The position numbers were made by a program, and so were the translations under genes. From Rhizaria sp. SCN 62-66 (Eukaryota > Rhizaria, unplaced): a DNA stretch of 64,000 nt. Location: the NCBI GenBank assembly GCA_001724265.1, contig MEDY01000032.1:58501-122500 (forward strand), in the 5' to 3' direction. The notes under the pieces were generated by a model. The model made no database searches. It saw only the letters and a list, made by a program, of their open reading frames with translations, and had not been told where the DNA came from. Of this stretch, positions 10,401 through 21,600 are shown one piece after another (position 1 is the first letter of the stretch; every line of letters begins with the position of its first letter).

Positions 10401-13400
10401 TCTCTCGCTGCAGCTGCCATATGTGCCCGCCGCGATTCCGCTCACGTCCTGGCTGCCCGCGCTTGTGTCGGCGCGCGAGCACGATATCCTGCACCTGTGC
10501 GAGGACCGGTCGCGCGCCATCTTCTCGGAGCCCCCGCTCGCGGGCCCGCCGCCTGTGCACTCGCACCACGCGTACAGCGCAGTCTACCGTCGCGCCGGCG
10601 CCGCACGAGCCCCCGCGCGCTTCCCCCTGCCGCTGCCGCCCGCGCCGCCGCAGGTGCCGACGCTGCACCTGCCGCTCTACGGCGGCCCGCTCGCGACGGG
10701 ACCAGGCGACGGGTCCGGCCATTGGGGCGCGTGGGGCGTCGGCAGCTGGGCCGGCCGCGGCGGCGCGGGCGTGGGCGCTGGCGCCGGAGCAGGAGGCCCC
10801 GGCGCTGGCGGGGATTCGGCGGCTGAGGCAGTGTACCAGCGGGCCCTGCGCGCGCAGAACCAGCTTTTGTTACAGGAAAGCGCGCTTAAGGCGCGCGCCG
10901 CTGCTGCAGCTGCAGTTAGCTCCGCTAGAGATGCTGACTCGGCAGCTGCGACCATGGCCGAGGCCAGTGCCGAGTCGAGAGCGAGTGTCAATGCGAGTGC
11001 GCAGTCGACCGACCTGAGTCCGCCAAATGCGCTGGCCCTGCGCCGGCTGCCGCTGCTGCCGCCGCCGCCGCTGCCGCCGACCGTGGCCGAGGCCGCGGCG
11101 ATCGACGCCGCCGCCGCTGCTGCTGCTGAAGCCGATGGTGTGTGGGAGGCTGCCTCCGTCGGACTCTGGTCCGGGTACTGGCACTGGGTGCAAGTTGAGC
11201 CTGCTGCAGTTGACAGCGTCTGCGACAGCGGGAGCCTCGCGACCTCGTCAGACTGCAGTGTCGGCACAGGCGCCGGTAAGCTCGTGATGTGCCGCGTGCC
11301 AGTGCCGCCGCAGCCGCCGCAGCCGTCTCTGGTCAACGCGCTCGGCGAAGTCGCCGTCAGCGTGTGGGGCGACGCGGAGGGCGCGGTGGGCGACGTCGCT
11401 GCGCCCACGGCCGCCGTCAGCAAGGTCGCGACGGCTGCAGTCAGTCCCGCGAACAAGAGCGTCGCTGTGAGCACGCGTGCTTCCACTACTGCGAGTTCCA
11501 GTTTCACAGTCGCGTCTCCAACATCAGCGTCATCGACTTTGGCGTTGAGTGTGTCGCATAATAGTCGCCATGCTTCTGCCAATATTAAAGACAATGCTGC
11601 ATCATCGGGACTTGATACTGAGCAGCCTTTACATGCGCAAAGCGTCCACAGTCGGAATGAGAGTGATGACACTCAGACGATGACACTGACGATGAGCGAG
11701 GCCATCACGCTGAGCTACCCACAACATGTGCCAGTACTATCCTCCACCTCGACGCTGGCAGCGCAATCTCTATCGTGCTCCCCAGTCTGCGCAGACTGTC
11801 TCTCGCGGCCCATCGTGCTGCCCCGCGCCCCCACGGCGCCACCGTGCTGTTTACGCCGTCTCTCCAACTTCGCGTCCTTCCTTCTGCGCTGGGGCCGGTA
11901 CCGCTCTCTCGCCGCCACCCAGGCCATCCACTCGGCGGGCTCCGGCAACGCGCACGCCGCCGTCGCCGCCGCCGCGGCCGCCGCAGCCCCGTGCCGCGCC
12001 GCCGCGCACATCTCCGCGCTCGTCCTCGCCGAGGCGGCCGAGTCGGCGCGCCAGGTCGACGCGCCTGACGACGGCGGTGACAGCGCGCTACAGCTGCCGC
12101 AGCCGCACTCCGCGCTCGCGCTTAACGCCGGGCAGACCCCGCCGGGCGTGGTGCTGCAGATGGCGCAGCGCGAGATCCAGTTCTTCGACGTGCTGCGCGC
12201 CTATGACCCGGACTTGCTGTCGGTCCCGACCTTCATGGCTACACGCGTCGTTGCGGTTGCGCGCGCGACTGCAGTGTTGCAGTCACATCTAGTCGCTCAC
12301 GCGCCTGCCCAGGCGCCAGTGTGTGAAAATGGGTTTCCGTCGGCCGTCGCCGCAGCCGTCGCTTCGGCCGCGTTTACGGCCGCGTCTGTGGCGGGAGCGA
12401 CTTCTGGTGGGTTTCTGATGCAGACCGTACCCCGCGCACCGCTGCCGGTGCCTGTCGCATTCGCGCGGACACCTGCACCCTTGCTGTCCATTGCCCAGCC
12501 GCAGCGGATGCATGCGATTTCGACGTCGCGCGCGTTGAACTCATGCATTGAGCTCGCGCTGAAGCATAATGACTCTTTACAGCATTTAAGCCCAGCTAGC
12601 AAGAGCTTGACTTCGTATCAATCGCAAGGGCAACGTAGCCAGCAGCTCACATTCGCGTACTTCTTCCCTCCTGCAGTACCGATGCACAGCAACGGTGAGC
12701 CCGCGCCCCCATCCCCACATCAGCCGCTCCCCACCGCAAGCGCGGTCACGATCGCGGCGCACCGCGACGGCTGGTGGTGGCGCCGGTCCGCCTCGGCGCT
12801 TGCAGTTGATGCAGAGGCGTGCGCTCTGCACGATGCGCTGCTGCTGGGCAGTAGGACAGAGAAAATCGTCTCCGTGTCATCCCGTCTTGCGGGCTCTGTG
12901 GGCCAGGTTGAAGGCGCGGCGCGTGCTCTCCTGGCTGAGGCCGCACCGCTGCTTGCACTGCTGCCGGCGGAAGTGCGGGCTGCTGTTGAGGAGTGGGGCG
13001 GTGGCGCGCTGGTGATGCCGCAGAGTCAGGAGAATGACGCGTCCACAGTTGATGGTGTGAATAGCGATCTGAGTGTGATGGCAGGATTTGTTCCCGGTAT
13101 GCAATCTCCGCTGCGTTGGGTTGCTCCTGTGGCGTACACAGTCACTGCGACAACGTTCAATGCATTCCGTTCCACTGACAGTGGCTCTATAGTCAGCGCA
13201 TCTCTCACTCAGGATTCCGTTGGCACCTCATCTGCTCTGCCAGTATCCCCGCTTGACGCTGCGCGCGCCATCCTAGCGCCAGTCGCTTTGCCGCCGCCGT
13301 ACTCGTATCCGGCGCCTCCCGCGATCACATCGATCACCGCTAACGTGAGTGCCAACGCCGGCTCTGGCGCGCAGAGCCTGATCGCCGGCACGCTCGCCAC

Positions 13401-16400
13401 ACACGCACATGCGGTTGAAGCGTTAGCGCACATCCGGCTCGCCTGTCCCGGTGCGACGGCAACTGCTCCCACACTGCCGCAGCCGCGGGATCCGTCTAAT
13501 TCGAGAGCGTCTAGAGTGAACGCCCACTCAAACACAAGCTCCCCGGCCGCTGCCAGAAGTGTCAGTGCCGCCGCTGATGTGAGAGAGAACGAAGGCCCCT
13601 GGTGGTCGCGCGCGGTGGCCCCGCACCCTCTCGTTGCGCCGCACGCCGACGAGCCCGACCACATCGCGTTCCAGCATCTCTGCGGCATCCGCGGGTGGGC
13701 GCTGTGGCCTGCGTGCGAGCCTGTGCCTTTTACCGCTTCAAGCAGTGCCAGCGTCAGCGTGTCTACGCCTCTTGCTCTAACTCAGTCAAGTAGCAACACA
13801 CGGAGTCTCGCAACCCCCGAAGCAAGCGTTGTCACAATCGATGCTGTTACAGCTGCACGAGAGCTGTTAGGCGCGCTGCCACAGACCGCGCCGCCGTCAC
13901 TCCGCGTCCTTGCCGCGGCCACGGTCGCCGTCCGCCTCTGGCTCGTGCCCGGGTTGCAGCGCTGGCGCGCTTTGCGTGGCACTGCGCTGCCCGGTGCTGC
14001 GACGGTGATCGCACCGGCGACGCCTGTCGCACTGCTGCCACCCACTGCGCTGCCGTCTACAAACACTAGCGTCGCCTCAACGCCCACTGTGTCGACTGCG
14101 GTTGTCGATTTGAGCAAGCCAGCAACGCGTTCAGTCGCTGCCGTCACCTCAGCGGCTGCGGCAGTGGCTGCAACTGTGAGTGCATGCGTGTCTTCACTCG
14201 CAATCAGTCGGTTTGGTCCGCTGCGCTCTCAGGCTCTAGCCCTGCTCGACGAACTCGTCGCCGTCACGGTTGCGCATCAGGACGCGGCAGAAAACGCGAG
14301 CGTTAACGGTCCTAATAACAACATGACACGAAGTCTTACTGACAGCATCAGCCCCGTTGAAGCTGGGGAAGTAGATAGTGTTGGTCCTCCGTCGTGGTGG
14401 ATGACTGTCGGTGCACAGGCACGTCAACTCGCGCCGCTGCCAGAGGTCGTCGCCACGCTCGCGCAGTGCCAGCAAGAAGACGTGACTGCCTGGGTTCGCC
14501 GCGTCATCGCCGGTGACGCCGAAGAGGGCGCGAACAACGCTGCGAGCGCTGCGGACGGCGCCAAGGGCAGTGGTCGTGGCAAGCGCGACAAGAAAGGCAA
14601 GGGCGGGAAGGCGCCGCGGGCCGACGACGAGAACAATGATGACGATAGCGCAGATGACGGTGACAGCGACGATGGCGATGGCAACGACGACGACGACGAC
14701 GATGATCATGAAGAAGCTGAAGTTCTGTGGACCGACGTCAACGATGCTGATGTCACCGCACTGTTTGCACACTCATCCTCCGAAGACGACGATGACGCAG
14801 ATGATGACGTGAACGCCGCGCTTTCCAACGATGCCTCAGTAGATGCGAAGAACAAGAAGGCGACTGAACAGCCTCTTGATGCCAAGAGCGCGCGCCGTCG
14901 TCGTCGTGACCGCCGCCGCGCCCGCGCTACCGCTGTTATTGCGCTCGCTGCCGGCTCGTCCCTTCCGCTGATGACACCGCAACCGCAGTCGTCGCGCAGC
15001 TCTGCCAGTGCCACTCGCTCCCGTGAGCGTGAACGCGAGCGCGAGCGCCGTCGTCGCGACCGCGAACGCGAGCGTGAGCGCCGCGCGGGCTTGCCAGCTG
15101 CTGCAGTGGCGATGCTTAAGCAGTGGGACACCGAGATGCGTTCGCTCGAGGCGGCGCAGCGGTGGAACACCTACGAGTCACAGCACGCGCCGTCTGCGTC
15201 ACTCGGACAAAACCAGCAGCAGCAACAGCAGCGGCAGCAAGGGCAGGGTGGTGCGCAAACCCGCTGGTCTCTGATGGAGGCATTGCTGACTCACTGGGAC
15301 CTTGTGTCGAACCTGCTCTACTTCACCACCAACACGCGCCTGCCGACGTACGCGCAGTCTGACCAGCCGCAGCACCGCACGCGCACGCGCCGCGGTGCCC
15401 GCAACCCGTACCGCGCCCGCCTTGCGTCGCCGGAAGGGCTCGTGCGCGCCGCCGCGCGTCGGCTCAACTCGGCGGCCGACAACGCGATTCTGATGGCGCT
15501 GGTGCGCCGACCCGCGCCCGCCAACGGCACGTCAGGCCCTAGCGCTCCGGGGGCGCGGTGCGACACGCAGTACTCGAACTGGAACAAGATCGGTCATGGC
15601 GCGTTCGGTGACGTGTACAGTGCGACGTATAAGCCGCTGCCTGCTGTGGCAAACGTCAATGTTCCTGCTTTAACACAGACGCGGTCGTCGCTTGCTGGCA
15701 AGAGTGGCAAGGGTGCGAAGGGCGGCAAGGGTGGCAGCTCAGTCAACAGCGGCAACACCAGCCGCTCTGTCTCGCGCGTTCACAACAACAATCCTGCGAC
15801 CACTGCGTCATCGATCGACGCAAGTAGCCCGATTGTTGCCGTGGCAACGACGCCTGCCCAGGACGGACGCTCTAGTGTGACAGTCACACTTGCCCCGTTC
15901 GCGTCCGCGCCTGTTGGCACTACTCCCTCTGTTGTGGCATCCACTACACTCGGAGACACTGACGCAGCTGCTATTTCTACTGCTGCTGCTGCTAGCGCTG
16001 ATGCAGAGAGCGGCAACGCGAGCTCGAAGCCTTCGCAGAAGACTTCACTGTGGAGCCGTATCTTCAGTTTTTCGCGTTCTCGCGCCAACACCGAGAGTAC
16101 TGCCGAAGGCGCCGCTGCGAATGCTGATGCAGCTTTGAGCACGACTGCAATTGCTGAGAGCTCCGCGGAGAACGCTCTCGTCAAAGTGCCCACTGACCCC
16201 ATGCTCACATTGGTTCCAGGCACCGATGAAGACGCTATGGTAGACGCAGGCGCTGAGCATAATCCTACTTGTGTGGGATCTAACAACAATAGCAAGCGCG
16301 CAGAGCCGTCTGCCGTCGCTGCATGCTTTGTGGAGGAGTCCCTAGCTGTGGACGATGCAGGAGCGCCCGCGGCTGTCGTGCCGCTTGCCGTTGCCATGGC

Positions 16401-18135
16401 CCTCGAGACTGGGATTCACGCGAGCCATGAGCCAGCGGCCAAGCCCGTTACTGATTCCAAGACCAGTGATGTGCGTGCAGCTGACCCTCACGCTGGTTGC
16501 GAGGACGATGGCGCAGTGCGCCGGGACCCTGAGGCGGGGACGGCCGCGGACTTCAACAGCATGCCGAACAGTCCCGCCGTCATCGATCCTGCGAGTCCCG
16601 GCGCTGACGCTGAGAGTGCAGTTGCCGCCACGCAGCAGGCAGTGCCTGAGCCGACCGTCGCCGCTAGTGATGCTTCGAAGGAAAGCGATGACGTCATTGC
16701 GAGTGCTAGTGCAAGTGCAAGCGCTGAACAGGAGCGGGAAAGCGAGGAAGAGGACGGTGGCGTGCTGTACAACCCCTTCGAGCCGGAGTCGCCTGCGCTT
16801 GCTGCAGGGAAGCCGTGCGATGAGGACGACATTGACAACGAGGAAGACGGTTCAAATGAGGACGATGGAGGTGACGACGAGAGTGACACTGTTCAGCAAC
16901 AGAACACAGGTGATACGTCGGCCGCAACGCACTCGAACAGCGTTAGTCGCTACGGCATCACGTCTCTTTTTACATCGCTGTCTTCACTCTTCTCGCCCAG
17001 CAACAATAATAACAACACGACGGGCATGATGCTTCCGCCGCCCGCGGATGGTACAACGTTAGCAACTTCGCCCAGTGTGTCCGAGACGCGCCCTGCGCCC
17101 GCATCATCCCCCGCGCTGCCCGCTGACGGTGCAGCCGCGACAGCACCAACTGTCGTCGTCGCTGTCGCTCCTGCTGGCGTGAAGAAGGCCCGCAAGCGCG
17201 ACCGCACCCGCGGCAATAACGGCAGCGGCAGTGTCTCACGCACGTCACGTCCACTCGCGTCCGACAGCAGTAACAACAATTTCGCATCTGGATCTTTGAC
17301 TGCTGTTGCGGCTGCCGAGTCAGCATCGCTCTCTCCGGCGACCCCCGCCGTGGGCACCGCGACCGAGTCTCTTGTCGCCATCAAGCAGGTCGACCTCGCG
17401 TCCGCTGACAGCTGGCACAGCGGCACGCGCGAAATCCTCACTCTGCTCTCCGGCCCGCACCCGAACCTAGTCGCGTGCCGTGACGTGTACGCGCAAGACA
17501 ACGCTTTGTGGATCGTCATGGAGCTTTGCTCCGGCGGCCCGCTGTCGCGCTTGTTGCAGCGCGCGCGGCTGCCGGAGCGCTCCGCGATCTACGTTGTCCG
17601 CGAAGTACTCCTGGGACTTGCGTTCCTGCACTCTAAGGGCCGCATCCACCGCGACGTGAAGCCGGCGAACATCCTCTTGCACGCCGACGGCCGCGTCTGC
17701 CTCGGCGACCTTGGCCTTGTGACGGAGGACGACCGCGAGGTGCCGCGGACTGCGCTGGCGGGCACGTGCAACTACATGTCGCCCGAGATGGTGATGGGCG
17801 TGGGCTACACCGCCAAGACGGACATCTGGTCCATCGGGTGCACCCTGATCGAGGCACTTGAGGGCCACCCGCCGTACAAGTTTGTCTCGCAGATGACGTG
17901 TCTGTTCCGCATGGCGCTGGAGCCCGCGCCGCGGCTAGCTCAGCCCGAGTGGGTGTCGCCGCTCATGAACCACTTCCTCGCGCGCTGCCTGGAGAAGGAT
18001 CCGCGCGCGCGCGCCACCGCGGAGGAACTGCTCGCGCATCCGATTATGGCGTATGCGGCGGATAAGAACGAGTTCATGGGAAGCATGAGACAAGCGTTCT
18101 ATGACAAAGCACTCAGGGCTGCAGGATGGATCTAA
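7406..18135 (+). CDS. Giant STE-like serine/threonine protein kinase, catalytic domain split by a long insertion
   Basis: Two exons: 7406-7550 and 7724-18135. The 173-nt intron (GTACGC...TTTGCAG) restores one frame and gives 3,518 aa. The first about 2,660 residues are Ala/Ser/Thr/Asn-rich and unrecognisable, with an Asp tract and an Arg/Glu-rich block near 14,640-15,090. The kinase begins with a glycine loop IGHGAFGDVYSA (about residue 2672). About 575 low-complexity residues follow before VAIKQVD (catalytic Lys about 3268). The rest is continuous: IHRDVKPANILL (about 3356), GDLG in place of DFG (about 3375), GTCNYMSPEM (about 3395), TDIWSIGCTLIE, and a C-lobe ending near 3480. The activation loop and MSPEM motif point to the STE/MAP3K-like group. 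Substrate and pathway are unknown. An active kinase is likely because Lys, HRD and DxG residues are all present. Confidence 0.9.
14636..14850 (+). repeat. Aspartate-codon (GAC/GAT) tract in kinase N-terminal region
   Basis: Runs of GAC/GAT codons encode two acidic blocks rich in Asp with Glu, Asn and Ser. An Arg/Glu block follows near 15,010-15,090, giving an acidic-basic polyampholyte just upstream of the catalytic domain. Confidence 0.75.
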
Positions 18136-18656
18136 TGCTGATCGTAAACATGATCGTAAACATGCAACACTTTGAAATTCTATGCTGTATCACCTTGAAT
18201 ATGTCATTGGTTTAATTCCTCCAAAAAATGAATGGACTCACACTTTACGCACAATGTTCTGCTCTGATAAATGTGCTCTTCTTGCATATTTCTAGCATGC
18301 AATGTACCGACAATGTCAGCCACTCAAAAGAAGCACATGGATTGCAAAACCTCACGGTTTTCATATCTCCATTTCATGCGAGGCAGTTCAAACAATAAAC
18401 GGATTTTCTTATTTATAGCATATTTATGCTAAAACGCAATCCATAATATGAAACAACGACCTTCAAGATTCAAGTTGGATGCGTATTGGTTTATGTACGA
18501 ATGTAAGTAAGCATCGTAAAGTTATCGGTTAGACAAATAGCACACACCCTTTTAGCAAATACAATTAAGTAGCGTTTAATCATGGCTACAACAATCACAG
18601 AAACCTACAAAAGTGCTGAGCTACGTTGATAAGTTACGGCTAGAACAAGTTATTTC
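18136..18656. other. Convergent intergenic region (kinase / 5-phosphatase)
   Basis: AT-rich 3'-3' spacer. An AATAAA hexamer at 18394-18399 on the plus strand is a possible polyadenylation signal for the kinase gene. No gene is seen. Confidence 0.5.
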
Positions 18657-21600
18657 TCACTGGGTCGGGCACATTCCGGTGTTGCACGTGTTGTCGACCA
18701 TCTGCTGTTGAGTCGGACGCGCGCCCCCGTTGCCCGCACTGCCCGCACCGGTGGCGGCGCCACGCGCCGGCACCTGCTGCGGTTGCTGTTGGTGTTGCTG
18801 CCGCTGCTGCTGCTGCTGCTGCTGATGCTGTTGCTGGCCGCCGCGCTGTGAGGCAGACGCCGCGACGCCGCCACGAGCGCCAGACGCGCCAGCAGCGTCA
18901 GTGGCAGCAGACGCCGCATTGGATGCGTGAGCAGAGCTGATTGCAGACGAATCCTCGATGATGGACGAGAAGACGTTGCTGACGCGCACCAAGAAGTGCG
19001 CAAACACAGGGCGGTGGTCGCTAGTGCGGACTTCGCGACAGGATCCGTAGCGCTCCAGCAGCACCAGCTCGGGCGCCTTCTTCCACAGGATGCGATCCGT
19101 CCACGAGGGCACACGCAGCTTCTCGCTCGAGTCGTACCTATCGCACCCGATGTCGTACTTGTACGTGGGCGGGAACTCAATCGGGCCTTCGTCGAAGCCG
19201 CGGAAGACGCGGTTGGCGTGGAGCTCGCGGCGCAGTTCGTCGTGCAGCAGACACTCGTCAACCATGTTGTGCGACAACAGGCGGTCCACGATGCGGCGTG
19301 ACGTGTCGACGCGGTAATTGAGGTCGCCCATCCAGAACACGGCGTCGAAGCGCGACACGGCGTCGAGCGCCGTCAGCGGCACCGCCTGTAGCCGCGACTG
19401 CAGCGCTGTGAACGGGCACGGCAGCGCGGCCGTGGCCGAGGCGTCAATAACCGTGTCGGTAGCGGCCAGAGACGCGCTCAGCGAGTGCGGCATCGGCGTC
19501 ATCGCTCTCGCGCCGGCCGAGGGGCCGACAACACTGCCAGACAGCGGCATCTGGTGCTGCGAGTGGCTGTGGCCGGCGGCGGCGACGGCGGTGGCGTGCG
19601 GGTGCACGGGCGCGACGGGCGTCGCCGCGGCCGACGCGGGCGCAGACGCGGCGCCGCCCAAGGGCGGATGTGGGTGTGAATGCTGCACCAGCGCGGACAC
19701 GGACACGCCCGCGGCGGCGGCGGCGGCGGCCGCGGTGGTGTTATCGAGCACAGGCACTGCGAGCGCGCGCGGCGCGGGCAGCGGCAGGCGGCCGTAGCCG
19801 TACGCGCCGTTGCGGCTCTGGCTCGTCACCAGCGCGGGACCGCCCGCAGCCGCGGCCGCGACGGCCACGCCGAACGCGGTCGGGCGCGCGGGCACCGGCG
19901 GCGCGCTGCTGTTGGAGCTCGTGCTCACGCCGGTGCTCGCGCCCGTCGCGCTGGCGGCAGGCGCGGCGGACGTGGAGGCGGGCGTGGCGGCGCCGGAGGC
20001 GGCGCTGGTGGTGGAGAGCGAGTCTGAGCGCGCGGGGCGCGAGGGAACGGGAGGCGCGTTGCCACTGCCGCCGATGCTGCGGGAGCCGCCGGTGGACGGA
20101 GAGCTCCGCGAGGCGGGGTACGAAGTGTCGGGCTCAGTGTCGTCGGCGATGCTGTCACTGTCTGGGTTGAGGTTGCCCTTGACACCGCGGCTGTTGTGGT
20201 GGCGGTTGTTCGCCATCAGCGAGCTGCTGCTGGGGACGGTGTAGATCTCGCCCTCGCCATCAGCCTCAGTCACAACACTCCGGCCCTTGGCAGCGGCGGC
20301 GGCGGCCGCAGCGGCGGCGGTGGCGGCGGCGGTGACGGCAGGGGTAAGCTTGGCGTAGCCGGGCAGCGTGTCTACGCAGCCGCCGGTGTCGTCGTCGAGC
20401 AGCGGCGACCGCATGCTGTTCCCGTTCGCGCTCGCGCCCGTCGAGTTGCCGACGCTGCTGCTGTTGCTCGTGCCGTCGGACGCAGAGCGCGGGCCGGCCT
20501 TGGCCTCCTCGTCGTCGTCGTCGCCGCCGCCGAGGCCCAGCGCTAGCCCTAGACCGGAACCGTCGTGCTTGGCGCGGTCTCCAGAGGCGGCGTCGTCCTC
20601 GTCGTTCTCGTTGAAGTACATCGCGCGCACCGACGACGTCAGCGACGACACGACAGAGCCGGCCTTCTGAGCCGATGCAGCGACCGCGAGGCCAACGCCC
20701 GACGCCAACAGAGACGTCGCGTACCCGGACGCGGGCGAGTGGCCCGTGCCGGCCCCAGCACCAGCGCCCGCGCCAGCCGCGGCCGCAGCGGCGGCGGCGG
20801 ACAGCGGGGCCGGGAGCGGGCGCGCGGGAGAGGCGTAAGCACCGGAGCTGCGGCGGCGGTCGCTGGCGTCGGACCAAGAGCCCTCACGGTCGGCGCCGTC
20901 GCCGGCGCTGTCGCCGGCTTCGTCGGCGTCAGCGTCGGCGTCGGCGTCGGAGCGCTGGATGACGATGGTGGCCGCGTTGCCGGTGGCGGCGGCGACTGCA
21001 GCAGCATGTCTGGCTGCGACTGCAGCAGCGCGGCGGTCCTGGCTGCGCTGCTGCTCGAGCAGCTCGGCCTCGAGGAGCTCCCCCGCGATCGCGGCCTGCA
21101 GTGCACGCACCCGGGCCAGCTCAACCGTGTCGTCGGCGTCCATGTCCTTGCTGGCCGACGCGACGACTGAGGCCACGCCCGCCACGGCCGCGGCGCCCGC
21201 GACGCTGCTGGCGGCAGAGCCGGGCGAGCCGGACACAGCGGGCAGCGAGCCCACGGTCGCAATCATCGGCAGCCCGTGGCCGATGAGCAACCCTGAGTCC
21301 GCCAGTGTGCGGTTCTCGGCCCCGAACTCTGCCACCACGCGCGGCCGCCCGCGCGGCAGCAGCGTGAGGCGCGAGTTAATCTTGTGGAAGTCGGTGTTGC
21401 GGCGGCCCACGGCGCGCTCGCCAGACTGGAAGTGCGCGTTGATGAAGAGGAACGACGTCGCACCCAGCTCGAACGACAACGCGACGGCGCCCTTGTTGCC
21501 CAGCACGTCTCCGAAACCCGTGGGCACGCGCTCCGTCTGCACGTGCGCCAGGAACGGCGCCAGCTCGCGGCGGATGAAGCCGATGATGTGGATCGCCTGC

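Noticed and set aside
15640-17360. Idea that the kinase insert is an unspliced intron
   Set aside because: It is fully open over 1.7 kb, has coding composition, and is far longer than the 77-250-nt introns seen here.
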